A DNA stretch of 64,000 bases from Pseudonocardia sp. HH130629-09 (GTDB lineage Bacteria > Actinomycetota > Actinomycetes > Mycobacteriales > Pseudonocardiaceae), in NCBI RefSeq assembly GCF_001294645.1, contig NZ_CP011868.1, forward strand, positions 3,100,001 through 3,164,000, in the 5' to 3' direction. Both the position numbers and the translations under genes were made by a program. Shown here piece by piece: positions 42,881 through 52,496 of the stretch (the first letter of the stretch is position 1; each line of letters opens with the position of its first letter). Under the pieces are notes generated by a model that did not search any database, was not told the origin of the DNA, and saw only the letters and a program-made list of their open reading frames with translations.

Positions 42881-44008
42881 TCACTCGTCCGGGTCAGAGC
42901 GCCACTCCGCCGTGCACGCACGGTAATGACGTGGGTCCGCGTCGTCGGCGTGCCGGTCCGCCGCGGCGCGCTTGTGCGCGGCGTAGTCGGTACGGGCGGT
43001 CGCGTCGGCGCGCAGCCGGTCCCGCAGCTCGACCGCGTGCTGCCACGCCGGCGAGCCGTGCACCCGCACGGCCAGCACCGCGGCCCGTCCCGGGTCGGCC
43101 GAGCGGTGCACCCGCACCGTGCCCGCGTCGCCGCCCGGGGCGGCGGCGTCGACCGGGAACCCGGCCGTGACCAGGGCGTCGGTGATCCGGTCGGCATCGG
43201 CCGGGGACTCGACCGCGAGCTGCAGGTCGAGGACGTCGCGGGCCGGGAGCCCCGGGACGGCCGTCGACCCGATGTGCTCCACCCCGCGGCCGGGGCCGCC
43301 CGCGGCGACCGCGACCCGCTCGGCCAGCCGGCGGGCCTGGACCGCCCAGTCCGGGTCGTGCTCGACGAGCAGGGGCGGCCCGTCCACGGCCGGGCGGCCG
43401 GTCCGCAGGTTCTCCTCGAACCCGGTCAGGCGCCCGTCCCACAGCGCGTCCACCCGGCGGCGGGTGTCCTCCGGGTCGCCCGAGTTGTCCAGCCAGACGT
43501 CAGCGACGGCGCGACGCTGCTCGTCGGTGGCCTGGGCGGCGATCCGGGCCCGGGCGTCCTGCTCGACCATCCCCCGCGCGGACACCAGCCGCCGGACCCG
43601 CTCCTCCGCGTCCACCCCCACCACGACGACCAGCGGGAAGGCCGGGGCCATCCCGCCCTCGACGAGAAGCGGGATGTCCTGCACGACGATCGCGTCCGGC
43701 GCGGCGGCGGCGACGATCTCGTCGGACCGGGCCCGCACGAGCGGGTGCACGATGCCGTCGAGGGTGCGCCGGGCCCCGGCGTCGGCGAAGACGACCGCGG
43801 CGAGGGCGGGCCGGTCGAGGCGGCCGTGGGCGTCGAGGACGTCCCGCCCGAACGCCTCGACGATCGCCGCCAGTCCCTCGGTGCCCGGTTCGACGACCTC
43901 GCGGGCGATGACGTCGGAGTCGACCAACACCGCCCCGCGTTCGACCAGCCGCGTCGCGACCGTCGACTTGCCCGCACCGATTCCGCCGGTCAGCCCTGTC
44001 CGCAGCAC
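42881..44008 (-). CDS. coaE: Dephospho-CoA kinase fused to a GrpB/UPF0157 domain
   Basis: 375 residues, ATG at 44008. Residues 1-200 are dephospho-CoA kinase (P-loop [13 protein letters not shown] at 6-18, [31 protein letters not shown]), the last step of CoA synthesis. Residues 210-370 are a GrpB-type nucleotidyltransferase-like domain ([67 protein letters not shown]). This two-domain form is standard in Actinobacteria; the function of the second domain is not established. Confidence 0.93.
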   Translation of the reverse strand: MLRTGLTGGIGAGKSTVATRLVERGAVLVDSDVIAREVVEPGTEGLAAIVEAFGRDVLDAHGRLDRPALAAVVFADAGARRTLDGIVHPLVRARSDEIVAAAAPDAIVVQDIPLLVEGGMAPAFPLVVVVGVDAEERVRRLVSARGMVEQDARARIAAQATDEQRRAVADVWLDNSGDPEDTRRRVDALWDGRLTGFEENLRTGRPAVDGPPLLVEHDPDWAVQARRLAERVAVAAGGPGRGVEHIGSTAVPGLPARDVLDLQLAVESPADADRITDALVTAGFPVDAAAPGGDAGTVRVHRSADPGRAAVLAVRVHGSPAWQHAVELRDRLRADATARTDYAAHKRAAADRHADDADPRHYRACTAEWRSDPDE

Positions 44009-44050
44009 GTGATCACCGTAGCGGGCCGCACCGGGTACCCCGGGCGGCGC

Positions 44051-44854
44051 TCAGGTGGTGCCGCGGGCGCTGCCCGCGGCGCCGTCGCCGGCCTGCGGGG
44101 CGGGCGCCGCCGGCGGCGTGGTGGGGGTCGGACGAGCGGACGGCGGCTGGGTCGGCGTCAACGCCGGGATGATGCGCTGGGCCAGGTCGGGCAGGGTCTC
44201 GGCCGCGGACCGGGTCTGCCCCGGAGCCGCCACCGGCAGGATGAACGTCAGCGTGTCGACGCCGTAGACCAGCGCGAGGGTGGTCTCGTCCGGCCGCTCG
44301 ACGAGGACGCCGGGGACCGAGCCGACGGTGATGTCGCGCGACGCGGTGGCCGAGCCCCGCTCGGCGTTGGTGTTGAGCTGCCACTGCCGCGCCGCGGACG
44401 CGGCGTCGGTGTAGCGGCCGATGTTGAGCTGGAACAGCACCGGGCCCGAGTTGCGCGCCCCGCCGAAGGCCTGGGCCTGGCCACCCGCCCGGTAGGTGCA
44501 GGCGGTGCGCTCGGTGCGGTTGACCGCCGCCTCGGGGACGCCGCGGACCGACTGGACCGACACCGACCCCAGGACCTGGCCGAACAGCGCGCCGGCCTGC
44601 TCGGGGTCCATCAGCTGCGCACAGTCGGTGGGCAGCGCGATCGGGACCGGACCCCGCCCGGCCTGGGCGGCGCCGGACTGCTCGGCCGGGAACGTCGGGA
44701 CCGCGATCCCGGTGTCCCCGGACGCCGTGCCGCACCCGGCGAGCACCGCGGTCAGCAGGATCCCCGCGAGCGCGGACCGTCCGCGACGCCGGGACGGGCG
44801 GGTGTGGGACAGGAGCTCGCCGGAACGCGTCCGGCGGACGGTACGGCCGACCAT
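44051..44854 (-). CDS. Secreted lipoprotein with DUF3558-like domain
   Basis: 267 residues, ATG at 44854. A basic N-terminus and the lipobox LLTAVLAGC (Cys near 42) predict lipid anchoring. The mature part has two Cys (LPTDCAQLMDPEQAG; TACTYRAGG) and the alternating pattern of actinobacterial DUF3558-like lipoproteins, ending in a Pro/Thr-rich tail. Function is unknown. Stop is 42 bp from coaE's start on the same strand, so co-transcription with coaE is possible. Confidence 0.7.
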   Translation of the reverse strand: MVGRTVRRTRSGELLSHTRPSRRRGRSALAGILLTAVLAGCGTASGDTGIAVPTFPAEQSGAAQAGRGPVPIALPTDCAQLMDPEQAGALFGQVLGSVSVQSVRGVPEAAVNRTERTACTYRAGGQAQAFGGARNSGPVLFQLNIGRYTDAASAARQWQLNTNAERGSATASRDITVGSVPGVLVERPDETTLALVYGVDTLTFILPVAAPGQTRSAAETLPDLAQRIIPALTPTQPPSARPTPTTPPAAPAPQAGDGAAGSARGTT

Positions 44855-45015
44855 GCATCCAATCTAGGCCGACCCGAAGATCGACTCAGAGCGGGTGCGC
44901 GCGCCGTGACCAACCGCAGCCGAACCGTGATCTCCACCGCGCGTGTCCACCCTGACACGCCGAGCGAGATGAACCGGTGTCCACCACGCGCCGTAGGGCC
45001 GCCGTGGAACGGGCC

Positions 45016-45048
45016 GGGCCCCGGTGACCGTGACGGTCACCGGGGCCC
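45016..45048 (-). terminator. Terminator after rpsA
   Basis: A perfect 15-bp stem GGGCCCCGGTGACCG/CGGTCACCGGGGCCC with loop TGA, 45 bp beyond the rpsA stop codon. Confidence 0.85.
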
Positions 45049-45092
45049 GGTGTGGTGCTGGCGCCGGTCCGGGGTGGACCGGCACGGGGCTG

Positions 45093-46589
45093 TCAGGCCC
45101 CGCCGGAGAGCTTCTCGCGCAGTGCGGCGAGCTGCTCGTCGCTGGCGAGCGAGCCACCCGACTCGGCCTGGCCACCGCCACTGCTGCCGGCGGCCGGACG
45201 GTCGTCGTCGCCGCCGGACGAGTAGTTCGCCGGCGCGATGTCGTTGCCGCCCTCCGCCTCGGCCTCGGCGGCCTTGCGGATCTGCGCCATGTGCTGCTCG
45301 TAGCGGGCCTGCGCCTCGGCGTACTGCTTCTCCCAGGCCGCGCGGGCCTCGTCGAAGCCTTCCTTCCAGTCGCCGGAGTCGACGTCGAAGCCCTCGGGGT
45401 AGATGTAGTTCCCCTGGTCGTCGTACTCGGCGGCCATGCCGTAGCGGGTCGGGTCGAACTCGGTGTCGACCGTCATGCCCTCGTTGGCCTGCTTCAGCGA
45501 CAGCGAGATGCGACGGCGGTCGAGGTCGATGTCGATGACCTTGACCATCGCGTCGTCGCCGACCTGGACGACCTGCTCGGGGATCTCGACGTGGCGCTCG
45601 GCCAGCTCGGAGATGTGGACCAGGCCCTCGATGCCCTCCTCGACGCGGACGAACGCGCCGAACGGGACGAGCTTGGTGACCTTGCCCGGCACGATCTGGC
45701 CGATCGCGTGGGTCCGGGCGTAGAGCCGCCACGGGTCCTCCTGGGTCGCCTTCAGCGACAGGGAGACGCGCTCGCGGTCCAGGTCGACGTCGAGAACCTC
45801 GACGGTGACCTCCTGGCCGACCTCGACGACCTCGCTCGGGTGGTCGATGTGCTTCCAGGACAGCTCGGAGACGTGCACCAGACCGTCGACCCCGCCCAGG
45901 TCGACGAACGCACCGAAGTTGACCACCGAGGAGACGACGCCCTTGCGGACCTGACCGCGCTGCAGCTGGTTGAGGAACTCGCTGCGGACCTCGGACTGGG
46001 TCTGCTCGAGCCAGGCGCGGCGGGACAGGACCACGTTGTTGCGGTTCTTGTCCAGCTCGATGATCTTGGCCTCGATCTTGCGGCCGACGTACGGCTGCAG
46101 GTCGCGCACGCGGCGCATCTCGACCAGCGAGGCCGGGAGGAAGCCGCGGAGGCCGATGTCCAGGATCAGGCCGCCCTTGACGACCTCGATGACGGTGCCC
46201 TCGACCGGCTCGTCGGCCTCCTTGAGCGCCTCGATCGTGCCCCAGGCGCGCTCGTACTGCGCGCGCTTCTTGGACAGGATCAGCCGGCCCTCCTTGTCCT
46301 CCTTCTGGAGGACGAGGGCCTCGACGAACTCGCCGACCTCGACGACCTCGGCGGGATCGACGTCGTGCTTGATCGACAGCTCGCGCGAGGGGATGACGCC
46401 CTCGGTCTTGTAGCCGATGTCGAGCAGGACCTCGTCGCGGTCGACCTTGACGATGGTGCCCTCGACGATGTCGCCATCGTTGAAGTACTTGATCGTCTGG
46501 TCGATGGCGGCGAGGAAGTCCTCCTCCGACCCGATGTCGTTGATAGCGACCTGCGGCGTGGTCGGGGCGGCGGTGGTGTCGGTGGACAT
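45093..46589 (-). CDS. rpsA: 30S ribosomal protein S1
   Basis: 498 residues, ATG at 46589. Four S1/OB-fold repeats are visible: about 38-105 (GDIVEGTIVKVDRDEVLLDIGYKTEG), 123-190 (EPVEGTVIEVVKGGLILDIGLRGFLPAS), 208-276 (GQVRKGVVSSVVNFGAFVDLGGVDGLVHVSELS) and 293-363 (GQIVPGKVTKLVPFGAFVRVEEGIEGLVHISELA). The C-terminal 110 residues are acidic and disordered, ending SDEQLAALREKLSGGA as in mycobacterial S1. It helps mRNA binding to the 30S subunit. The 300-bp region upstream (46590-46889) contains divergent promoters but no further gene. Confidence 0.96.
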   Translation of the reverse strand: MSTDTTAAPTTPQVAINDIGSEEDFLAAIDQTIKYFNDGDIVEGTIVKVDRDEVLLDIGYKTEGVIPSRELSIKHDVDPAEVVEVGEFVEALVLQKEDKEGRLILSKKRAQYERAWGTIEALKEADEPVEGTVIEVVKGGLILDIGLRGFLPASLVEMRRVRDLQPYVGRKIEAKIIELDKNRNNVVLSRRAWLEQTQSEVRSEFLNQLQRGQVRKGVVSSVVNFGAFVDLGGVDGLVHVSELSWKHIDHPSEVVEVGQEVTVEVLDVDLDRERVSLSLKATQEDPWRLYARTHAIGQIVPGKVTKLVPFGAFVRVEEGIEGLVHISELAERHVEIPEQVVQVGDDAMVKVIDIDLDRRRISLSLKQANEGMTVDTEFDPTRYGMAAEYDDQGNYIYPEGFDVDSGDWKEGFDEARAAWEKQYAEAQARYEQHMAQIRKAAEAEAEGGNDIAPANYSSGGDDDRPAAGSSGGGQAESGGSLASDEQLAALREKLSGGA

Positions 46590-46889
46590 GTAGTGAGGTG
46601 CTCCGATGGATTTCTCTGGCATGGTCGGCCCGGTCGGCTCTGCTGCAGCAGTGCGCCCCGGTTCTGGTACGTGTAGCTGTGACGTTGTAACAGTCACCCT
46701 CTGGCGTCGATTCCCGTGGTCGGGAACATCGGTGCACGGACGTCCGCGAGACCGGCGCTGGAGTGGCGCCGCGCGGTCGGCCGACACGTTGACCACGGTG
46801 CGGAAAGAATGCTACGCGGCCCGTGAACCCCCCGGCAATGCGGGTCCGCCATCTGCGGGACCTCCCGCGCTTGCGACGATCGGGTGGTC

Positions 46890-47738
46890 ATGAGCAGCCG
46901 CGACGAGTACTTCTCCGCCGAGGACGCCGTGGGCACCACGGGCGTCGCCCGGCGCCGCGTCGGCAGCGCCGAGTCCGAGGCGGCCGGGCGCCGCTGGTGG
47001 GACGCCGACGCCGACGACTACCTGGCCGAGCACGGTTCCGACATCGGCGACGAGGCGTTCGTCTGGTGCCCGGAGAACCTGCACGAGGACGAGGCAGGCC
47101 TGCTGGGCCCGCCCGCCGACCTCGTCGGGAAGCGGGTGCTGGAGGTCGGTGCCGGCTCGGCCCCGTGCAGCCGGTGGCTCGCCCGCCGCGGAGCGCACCC
47201 GGTGGCGCTCGACGTCTCCGGCGGGATGCTGCGGCACGCGGCCCGGCTCAACGCCGCGCTCGGACTGCCCGTGCCGCTCGTGCAGGCCGGCGCCGAGCAC
47301 CTGCCGTTCGCCGACGCCACCTTCGACCACGCCTGCTCGGCGTTCGGGGCGATCCCCTTCGTCGCGGACCCGGGTCGAGTCATGCGGGAGGTGGCCCGGG
47401 TGCTGCGACCCGGCGGGCGCTGGGTGTTCGCGGTGAACCACCCGATGCGCTGGGTCTTCCCCGACGACCCCGGCGAGCAGGGGCTCACCGTCGTCCAGTC
47501 CTACTTCGACCGGACCCCGTACCTGGAGGTCGACGGCGACGGCCGGGCCACCTACGTCGAGCACCACCGCACCCTCGGCGACCGGGTGCGCGACGTCGTC
47601 GCCGCCGGGCTGGTGCTCGACGACCTGGTCGAGCCGGAGTGGCCGGAGGGCCACGAGCGGGTGTGGGGGCAGTGGTCGCCGCTGCGCGGCGCACTGTTCC
47701 CGGGCACCGCGATCGTCGTGACCCACCGGCCGGGCTGA
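46890..47738 (+). CDS. Class I SAM-dependent methyltransferase
   Basis: 282 residues from ATG 46890 (GTG 46884 also in frame). The AdoMet-binding motifs are clear: VLEVGAGSAPCSRWLARRGAHPVALDVSGGMLRHA (motifs I-II), LPFADATFDHACSAFGAIPFV (motif III/post I) and EVARVLRPGGRWVFAVNHPMRW. The acceptor is unknown. The gene is divergent from rpsA and conserved near it in actinobacteria, as I recall. Confidence 0.83.
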   Translation: MSSRDEYFSAEDAVGTTGVARRRVGSAESEAAGRRWWDADADDYLAEHGSDIGDEAFVWCPENLHEDEAGLLGPPADLVGKRVLEVGAGSAPCSRWLARRGAHPVALDVSGGMLRHAARLNAALGLPVPLVQAGAEHLPFADATFDHACSAFGAIPFVADPGRVMREVARVLRPGGRWVFAVNHPMRWVFPDDPGEQGLTVVQSYFDRTPYLEVDGDGRATYVEHHRTLGDRVRDVVAAGLVLDDLVEPEWPEGHERVWGQWSPLRGALFPGTAIVVTHRPG

Positions 47739-47759
47739 GCCCGCTCCCCGGGCGGCCGG

Positions 47760-48353
47760 TCAGACCTCGAGGACCGCGCCGGTCTCGAGGTCGTAGCGGG
47801 CGCCGATGATCGACAGGCGGTTGTTGCAGACCGCGCCGGACAGCGACGGGTCGGCCGTCAGCTGCGCCACCACACGACGGACGTTCGCGTCCACCGCCGA
47901 GGCGACGGCGCCGTCCCCCTCGCCCTCGCACACCGGAACGATGTCGCCGACCAGCCCGCCCAGCGTGGACGGAGCCGGTGCGGGCGCTCCGCCGGCCACC
48001 GACACCGCCGCCTTGACCGCACCGCACTGGGAGTGTCCCAGCACGACGAGCAGCGGGATGCCCAGCGCGCCCGCGCCGAACGCGAGTGTGCCGCGCACCG
48101 CGTCGTCGACGACCTGGCCCGCGGTGCGGACCACGAACAGGTCACCCAGGCCCAGGTCGAACACCAGCTCGGCGGGGACGCGCGAGTCCGAGCAGGACAG
48201 GATCATCGCGGCCGGCGCCTGGCCGGCGACGGCGGCGGCGCGCTCCTCGGCCGAGCGGCGCGGGTCCTCGCGCTCGTCGCGCTGCCACCGCCCGTTGCCC
48301 TCGATCATCATCCGCCACGCCTCGGCCGCGGTCGGCCTGCCGTCGTTCGTCAT
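47760..48353 (-). CDS. Beta-carbonic anhydrase
   Basis: 197 residues from ATG 48353, chosen over ATG 48365 because GGGAG lies 5 nt upstream. Zinc ligands C54 (SCSDSRVP), H106 and C109 (GHSQCG), and the D56/R58 dyad are present, so it should interconvert CO2 and bicarbonate. The end VCNNRLSIIGARYDLETGAVLEV is typical. It is convergent with the methyltransferase and divergent from the thioesterase. Confidence 0.93.
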   Translation of the reverse strand: MTNDGRPTAAEAWRMMIEGNGRWQRDEREDPRRSAEERAAAVAGQAPAAMILSCSDSRVPAELVFDLGLGDLFVVRTAGQVVDDAVRGTLAFGAGALGIPLLVVLGHSQCGAVKAAVSVAGGAPAPAPSTLGGLVGDIVPVCEGEGDGAVASAVDANVRRVVAQLTADPSLSGAVCNNRLSIIGARYDLETGAVLEV

Positions 48354-48504
48354 CGGGTCTCCCATCGGTCCAGGTCCTCGTCACCGCCCAAGATCGACGA
48401 AAGGGACGGGACGGGCAAGCATGCACGCCGTCGCATCCCCCGCCGATGTGACGAGATCCGCACTCAGAGCGTCCCGGGCCGCTCCCCACCGCCCCGGACC
48501 GACG

Positions 48505-48510
48505 TAGGGT
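48505..48510 (+). promoter_or_regulatory. -10 hexamer TAGGGT, leaderless start
   Basis: TAGGGT is followed by 6 nt and the GTG at 48517 of the thioesterase gene; no ribosome-binding site exists upstream. Confidence 0.55.
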
Positions 48511-48516
48511 CGTCCG

Positions 48517-48945
48517 GTGCCGATCACCCCCGACCAGCTGCCGGAGCCGAGCTCCGAACACGCCGCCGAACAGCTCACCGACCGGATGGGCATCGAGATC
48601 CTCAAGGCCGACCTCGACGAGGTCGTCGGCCGCATGCCGGTCGCCGGCAACCGGCAGCCCTACGGCCTGCTGCACGGCGGTGCCAGCGGCGTGCTCGCCG
48701 AGACCCTCGGCTCGACCCTGTCGGCACTGCACGCACTGCCCGAGCGGTTCCCGGTCGGGCTCGAGCTCGCCTGCACCCACCACCGCTCCGCGACGAGCCG
48801 ATGGGTCACCGGGACGGCCCGCCCGATCCACGTGGGCCGGTCCACCTCGACCTCGGAGATCGTCGTCGTCGACGACGACGGCCGCCGCGTGTGCACCGCG
48901 CGGCTGACCTGCCTGCACCGCGACACACGACCGCCGGTGACCTGA
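48517..48945 (+). CDS. PaaI-type hotdog-fold thioesterase
   Basis: 142 residues from GTG 48517. It has the PaaI/YdiI-like pattern: LTDRMGIEILKADLDEVVGRMPVAGNRQPYGLLHGGASGVLAETLGSTLS, where LHGGASGVLAET contains the catalytic Glu/Asp region, and ELACTHHRSATSRWVTGTARPIHVGRSTSTSEIVVVDDDGRRVCTARLTC. It probably hydrolyses an acyl-CoA (the phenylacetate or menaquinone branch members act on aryl-CoA). It stands alone between carbonic anhydrase and the liv operon. Confidence 0.85.
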   Translation: MPITPDQLPEPSSEHAAEQLTDRMGIEILKADLDEVVGRMPVAGNRQPYGLLHGGASGVLAETLGSTLSALHALPERFPVGLELACTHHRSATSRWVTGTARPIHVGRSTSTSEIVVVDDDGRRVCTARLTCLHRDTRPPVT

Positions 48946-49092
48946 CACTCGCCCTGCGAAACCGTCGCGTTACGTCTCGGCTACGTCCTGGTCCGAGACG
49001 TCCGTACCAGTTCGTCCCTCGGCTACGTTCGCCCCGACCACCCATCCGGGTGTCGCACAGTGTCGTGTCCGTCGACCCCACGAGGACGAACG

Positions 49093-50505
49093 TTGTCACC
49101 ACCCCCGATCCCGCGCCGACCGCGCGCCGACCGCGCGGTCACCCTCCGCGCCGGCGTGCCCCGGTCCTCCCCGATCCCCACCGCCGCGCGGTGGCTGGTG
49201 GGCCTACTGATCGCCCTGCTGGGCGCGCTGGCCCTGTCCGGGACCGCCGCCGCCGCGACCGCACCCACCGGTCCGCCACCCGCCCCGACCGGCCACACCG
49301 CCGTCCCCGCCCAGCAGCAGGACGGCATCGACGTCAGCGGCACGCTGCGCGACCAGAACGGCCAGCCCCTGCCGAACGTCCGCATCACCGCCGAGCGCGA
49401 CGGCGCGCCGGTCGGTGAGGCCCGTTCCGGGGCGAACGGCCGCTGGACCCTCTCGGTCCCCGGCCCCGGCTCCTACCTGTTCCGGCTCGACGCCGCCTCG
49501 CTGCCGCCCGGCACCCAGGTCCTCCAGGGCGAGACCACCCGCGAGGTGACCGCCGGGTCGCTCAACACCGTGGTGTTCCGCTTCGGCGAGGAGGTCTCCG
49601 GCGCCGCCACCGGCGGGTTCGAGACCTTCCTGCGCCTGCTCGTCGACGGCATCCGGTTCGGCCTGGTCATCGGTATCTCCGCGGTCGGCCTGTCGCTGAT
49701 CTTCGGCACCACCGGCCTGACGAACTTCGCGCACGGCGAGATGGTCACCATCGGCGCCGTCATCGCCTGGTTCATCAACGTCGGCGGCGGCGTGCAGCTG
49801 ATCCCCGCGACGATCATCGCGATGCTCATCGGCGCCCTGCTGGGCGCCGCGAACGAGCTCGGCATCTGGCGGCGGCTGCGCCGGCGGGGCGCCGGGCTGA
49901 TCGCCCAGCTCGTCGTCTCCATCGGACTGTCGATCGCACTGCGCTACCTCGTGCTGATCATCTTCGGTGGCCGGTCGGAGTCCTTCGCCGACTACACCGG
50001 GCAGACCGTCCGGAACTACGGCCCGGTCGCGCTGACCGACAAGGACCTGTCGGCGATCGTGATCGCGATCGTCGTCCTCGTCGCGGTCGCGCTGCTCCTG
50101 CAGAAGACCCGGATCGGCAAGGCCATGCGCGCGGTGTCCGACAACCGGGACCTCGCCGCGTCGTCGGGCATCGACGTCGACCGCGTGGTGCTGTTCGTGT
50201 GGATGCTGGGCGGGGCGCTGGCCACCCTCGGCGGCGTGCTCTTCGCGCTGTCCGAGCTGTCCTCGACCGTCCAGTACGAGATGGGCTTCCGCCTGCTGCT
50301 GCTGATGTTCGCCGGCGTCATCCTCGGCGGCCTCGGCACCGCCTACGGCGCACTGCTCGGCTGCCTCATCGTCGGCATCCTCGTGCAGCTGTCGACGCTG
50401 GTGCTGCCGCTGGACCTCAAGTACCTGGGCGGGCTGGCCGTGCTGATCGTGATCCTCGTGTTCCGGCCGCAGGGCCTGCTCGGGTCCCGGGCACGGATCG
50501 GCTGA
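49093..50505 (+). CDS. livH: LivH branched-chain amino-acid permease with exported N-terminal beta-sandwich
   Basis: 470 residues from TTG 49093, supported by GAGGA at 6 nt; GTG 49060 is an alternative. A signal-like helix (WLVGLLIALLGALALSGTAAAA) is followed by a carboxypeptidase-regulatory-like beta domain (GIDVSGTLRDQNGQPLPNVRITAERDGAPVGEARSGANGRWTLSVPGPGSYLFRLD) and then the eight-helix LivH permease (FGLVIGISAVGLSLIFGTTGLTNFAHGEMVTIGA; KTRIGKAMRAVSDNRDLAASSGID). The extra exported domain is not in classical LivH and might contact the binding protein or cell wall. It begins the livHMGF operon. Confidence 0.88.
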   Translation: MSPPPIPRRPRADRAVTLRAGVPRSSPIPTAARWLVGLLIALLGALALSGTAAAATAPTGPPPAPTGHTAVPAQQQDGIDVSGTLRDQNGQPLPNVRITAERDGAPVGEARSGANGRWTLSVPGPGSYLFRLDAASLPPGTQVLQGETTREVTAGSLNTVVFRFGEEVSGAATGGFETFLRLLVDGIRFGLVIGISAVGLSLIFGTTGLTNFAHGEMVTIGAVIAWFINVGGGVQLIPATIIAMLIGALLGAANELGIWRRLRRRGAGLIAQLVVSIGLSIALRYLVLIIFGGRSESFADYTGQTVRNYGPVALTDKDLSAIVIAIVVLVAVALLLQKTRIGKAMRAVSDNRDLAASSGIDVDRVVLFVWMLGGALATLGGVLFALSELSSTVQYEMGFRLLLLMFAGVILGGLGTAYGALLGCLIVGILVQLSTLVLPLDLKYLGGLAVLIVILVFRPQGLLGSRARIG

Positions 50506-50515
50506 GGGGGCGGAC

Positions 50516-51511
50516 ATGATCGACTTCGGACAGCTCCTCACGGTCGGGCTCTCGCAGCTGATCGGCCCCTCGGCCATCTTCTTCGCGCTGCTGGCACTCG
50601 GCCTCAACATCCACTTCGGCTACACCGGGCTGCTCAACTTCGGCCAGATCGGCTTCGCCCTGGTCGGCGCCTACGGCATGGGCATCTCGGTCGCGAACTA
50701 CGGTGCCCCGCTCTGGCTGGGCGTGCTCATCGGCATGGCCTGCGGGGTCGCCCTCGCCCTGGTGCTCGGCATCCCGACGCTGCGGCTGCGTGCGGACTAC
50801 CTGGCGATCGTCACGATCGCGGCGTCGGAGATCCTGCGCCTGATCACCCGGTCGACCTCGCAGACCGGGTTCACCGGCGGCACCCAGGGACTCACCGGGT
50901 TCGCCGACTCCTTCGCCCGTGCCAACCCGTTCGGCACCGGCACCTACGACTTCGGGGTGCTGTCGCTGCGCGGGCCGGACCTCTGGGCGATCCTCGTCGG
51001 CTGGACGGTCGTCGGGCTGTGCGTGCTCCTCACCTGGCTGCTCGTGCGCAGCCCGTGGGGCCGTGTGCTCAAGGCGATCCGCGAGGACGAGGACGCCGCC
51101 CGCGCGCTGGGCAAGAACGTCTTCGCCTACAAGATGCAGGCGCTCGCCCTCGGCGGGGTGTTCGGCGCGCTGGGCGGCATCGTGTTCGCCCTGGCGACCC
51201 AGTCGCTGACGCCGGACTTCTACTCGCCGCCGCAGACCTTCTTCGCCTACGCCGCGCTCATCCTGGGCGGGGCGGGACGGGTCTTCGGCCCGGTCGTCGG
51301 CGCGATGGCGTTCTGGTTCCTGCTCTCGGTCGCCGACGCCTTCCTGCGCCAGGCGACGGCCGGGGAGTCGCCGCTGCTGCCGTTCATCTCCTCCCAGGAC
51401 GTCGGCGCGATCCGCTTCGTGCTCGTCGGCCTGTTCCTGGGCCTCATGATGGTGTTCCGACCACAGGGCATCTTCGGACGCCGCAGGGAGGTGCTGGGCG
51501 ATGGCCGCTGA
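50516..51511 (+). CDS. livM: LivM branched-chain amino-acid permease
   Basis: 331 residues from ATG 50516, 10 bp after livH, behind GAGGGGG. Typical LivM sequence: ALGLNIHFGYTGLLNFGQIGFALVGAYGMG, PTLRLRADYLAIVTIAASEILRLI, and the ATPase-coupling EAA-type segment SPWGRVLKAIREDEDAARALGKNVFAYKMQAL. Forms the heterodimeric membrane channel with LivH. Confidence 0.93.
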   Translation: MIDFGQLLTVGLSQLIGPSAIFFALLALGLNIHFGYTGLLNFGQIGFALVGAYGMGISVANYGAPLWLGVLIGMACGVALALVLGIPTLRLRADYLAIVTIAASEILRLITRSTSQTGFTGGTQGLTGFADSFARANPFGTGTYDFGVLSLRGPDLWAILVGWTVVGLCVLLTWLLVRSPWGRVLKAIREDEDAARALGKNVFAYKMQALALGGVFGALGGIVFALATQSLTPDFYSPPQTFFAYAALILGGAGRVFGPVVGAMAFWFLLSVADAFLRQATAGESPLLPFISSQDVGAIRFVLVGLFLGLMMVFRPQGIFGRRREVLGDGR

Positions 51512-52496
51512 GGACACGACCCACGACCCGACCGGGACCGACCCGGGGCGCACGCTGGCCGGCGTCGCCCCGGAGCCGGGCGTCGCCAAGCCGGACCCGG
51601 TGCTCACCGTGGACGGCGTGACCCGCACGTTCGGCGGGCTGAAGGCCGTCGACGTCACCCACCTGGAGTTCCAGCGCGGCGCCATCACCGGCCTGATCGG
51701 CCCCAACGGCGCGGGCAAGACGACCCTGTTCAACCTGCTGACCGGGTTCGACCGGGCAGACACGGGCTCCTGGATCTACGAGGGCGGCCCGCTGCAGAAG
51801 CTGCCGCCGCACCGGGTGGCCCGCAAGGGCGTCGTCCGCACGTTCCAGCTCACCAAGGCCCTTGCGGGCATGACGGTGCTGGAGAACATGAAGCTCGGCG
51901 CGGTCGGGCAGCGCGGCGAGAGCTTCCTCGGCGCGCTGTTCACCGGCTGGGGCGCCCAGGAGCGGCGGATCACCGAGCAGGCCCACGAGCTGCTGGCCCG
52001 CTTCAAGCTCGACACCAAGGCCGAGGACCTGGCGGGCTCGCTGTCCGGCGGGCAGCGCAAGCTCCTCGAGATGGCACGGGCCCTGATGATGGACCCCAAG
52101 GTCGTCATGCTCGACGAGCCGATGGCCGGGGTGAACCCGGCGCTCACCCAGAGCCTGCTGGGGCACGTGAAGTCGCTGCGCGACGAGGGCATGAGCGTCG
52201 TGTTCGTCGAGCACGACATGGACGTCATCCGGGACATCTCCGACTGGGTCGTCGTCATGGCCCAGGGGCAGGTGATCGCGGAGGGGCCGCCCTCGGCGCT
52301 GTCGTCGAACCAGGCCGTCGTCGACGCCTACCTCGGCTCGCACCACGACCAGGTGCTCGAGTTCGACGAGCACGGCAACCCGGTCGGGCAGACCGCGGAT
52401 ATCGTCGCCGAGATGGAGGCCGCCGAGATCGAGGGCAGCCTCGCCGACGACGGCACCGGTCCGGCCCGTCCGGACCAGGAGGGGAAGCGCACATGA
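51501..52496 (+). CDS. livG: LivG ABC ATPase
   Basis: 331 residues from ATG 51501, overlapping livM by 11 nt. Walker A GPNGAGKTT, signature LSGGQRKLLEMARALM, Walker B VVMLDEPMAGVNP and switch FVEHDMDVI are all present. The N-terminal 35 and C-terminal 70 residues are acidic extensions beyond the usual 255. It powers branched-chain amino-acid or related amide uptake together with LivF. Confidence 0.93.
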   Translation: MAAEDTTHDPTGTDPGRTLAGVAPEPGVAKPDPVLTVDGVTRTFGGLKAVDVTHLEFQRGAITGLIGPNGAGKTTLFNLLTGFDRADTGSWIYEGGPLQKLPPHRVARKGVVRTFQLTKALAGMTVLENMKLGAVGQRGESFLGALFTGWGAQERRITEQAHELLARFKLDTKAEDLAGSLSGGQRKLLEMARALMMDPKVVMLDEPMAGVNPALTQSLLGHVKSLRDEGMSVVFVEHDMDVIRDISDWVVVMAQGQVIAEGPPSALSSNQAVVDAYLGSHHDQVLEFDEHGNPVGQTADIVAEMEAAEIEGSLADDGTGPARPDQEGKRT

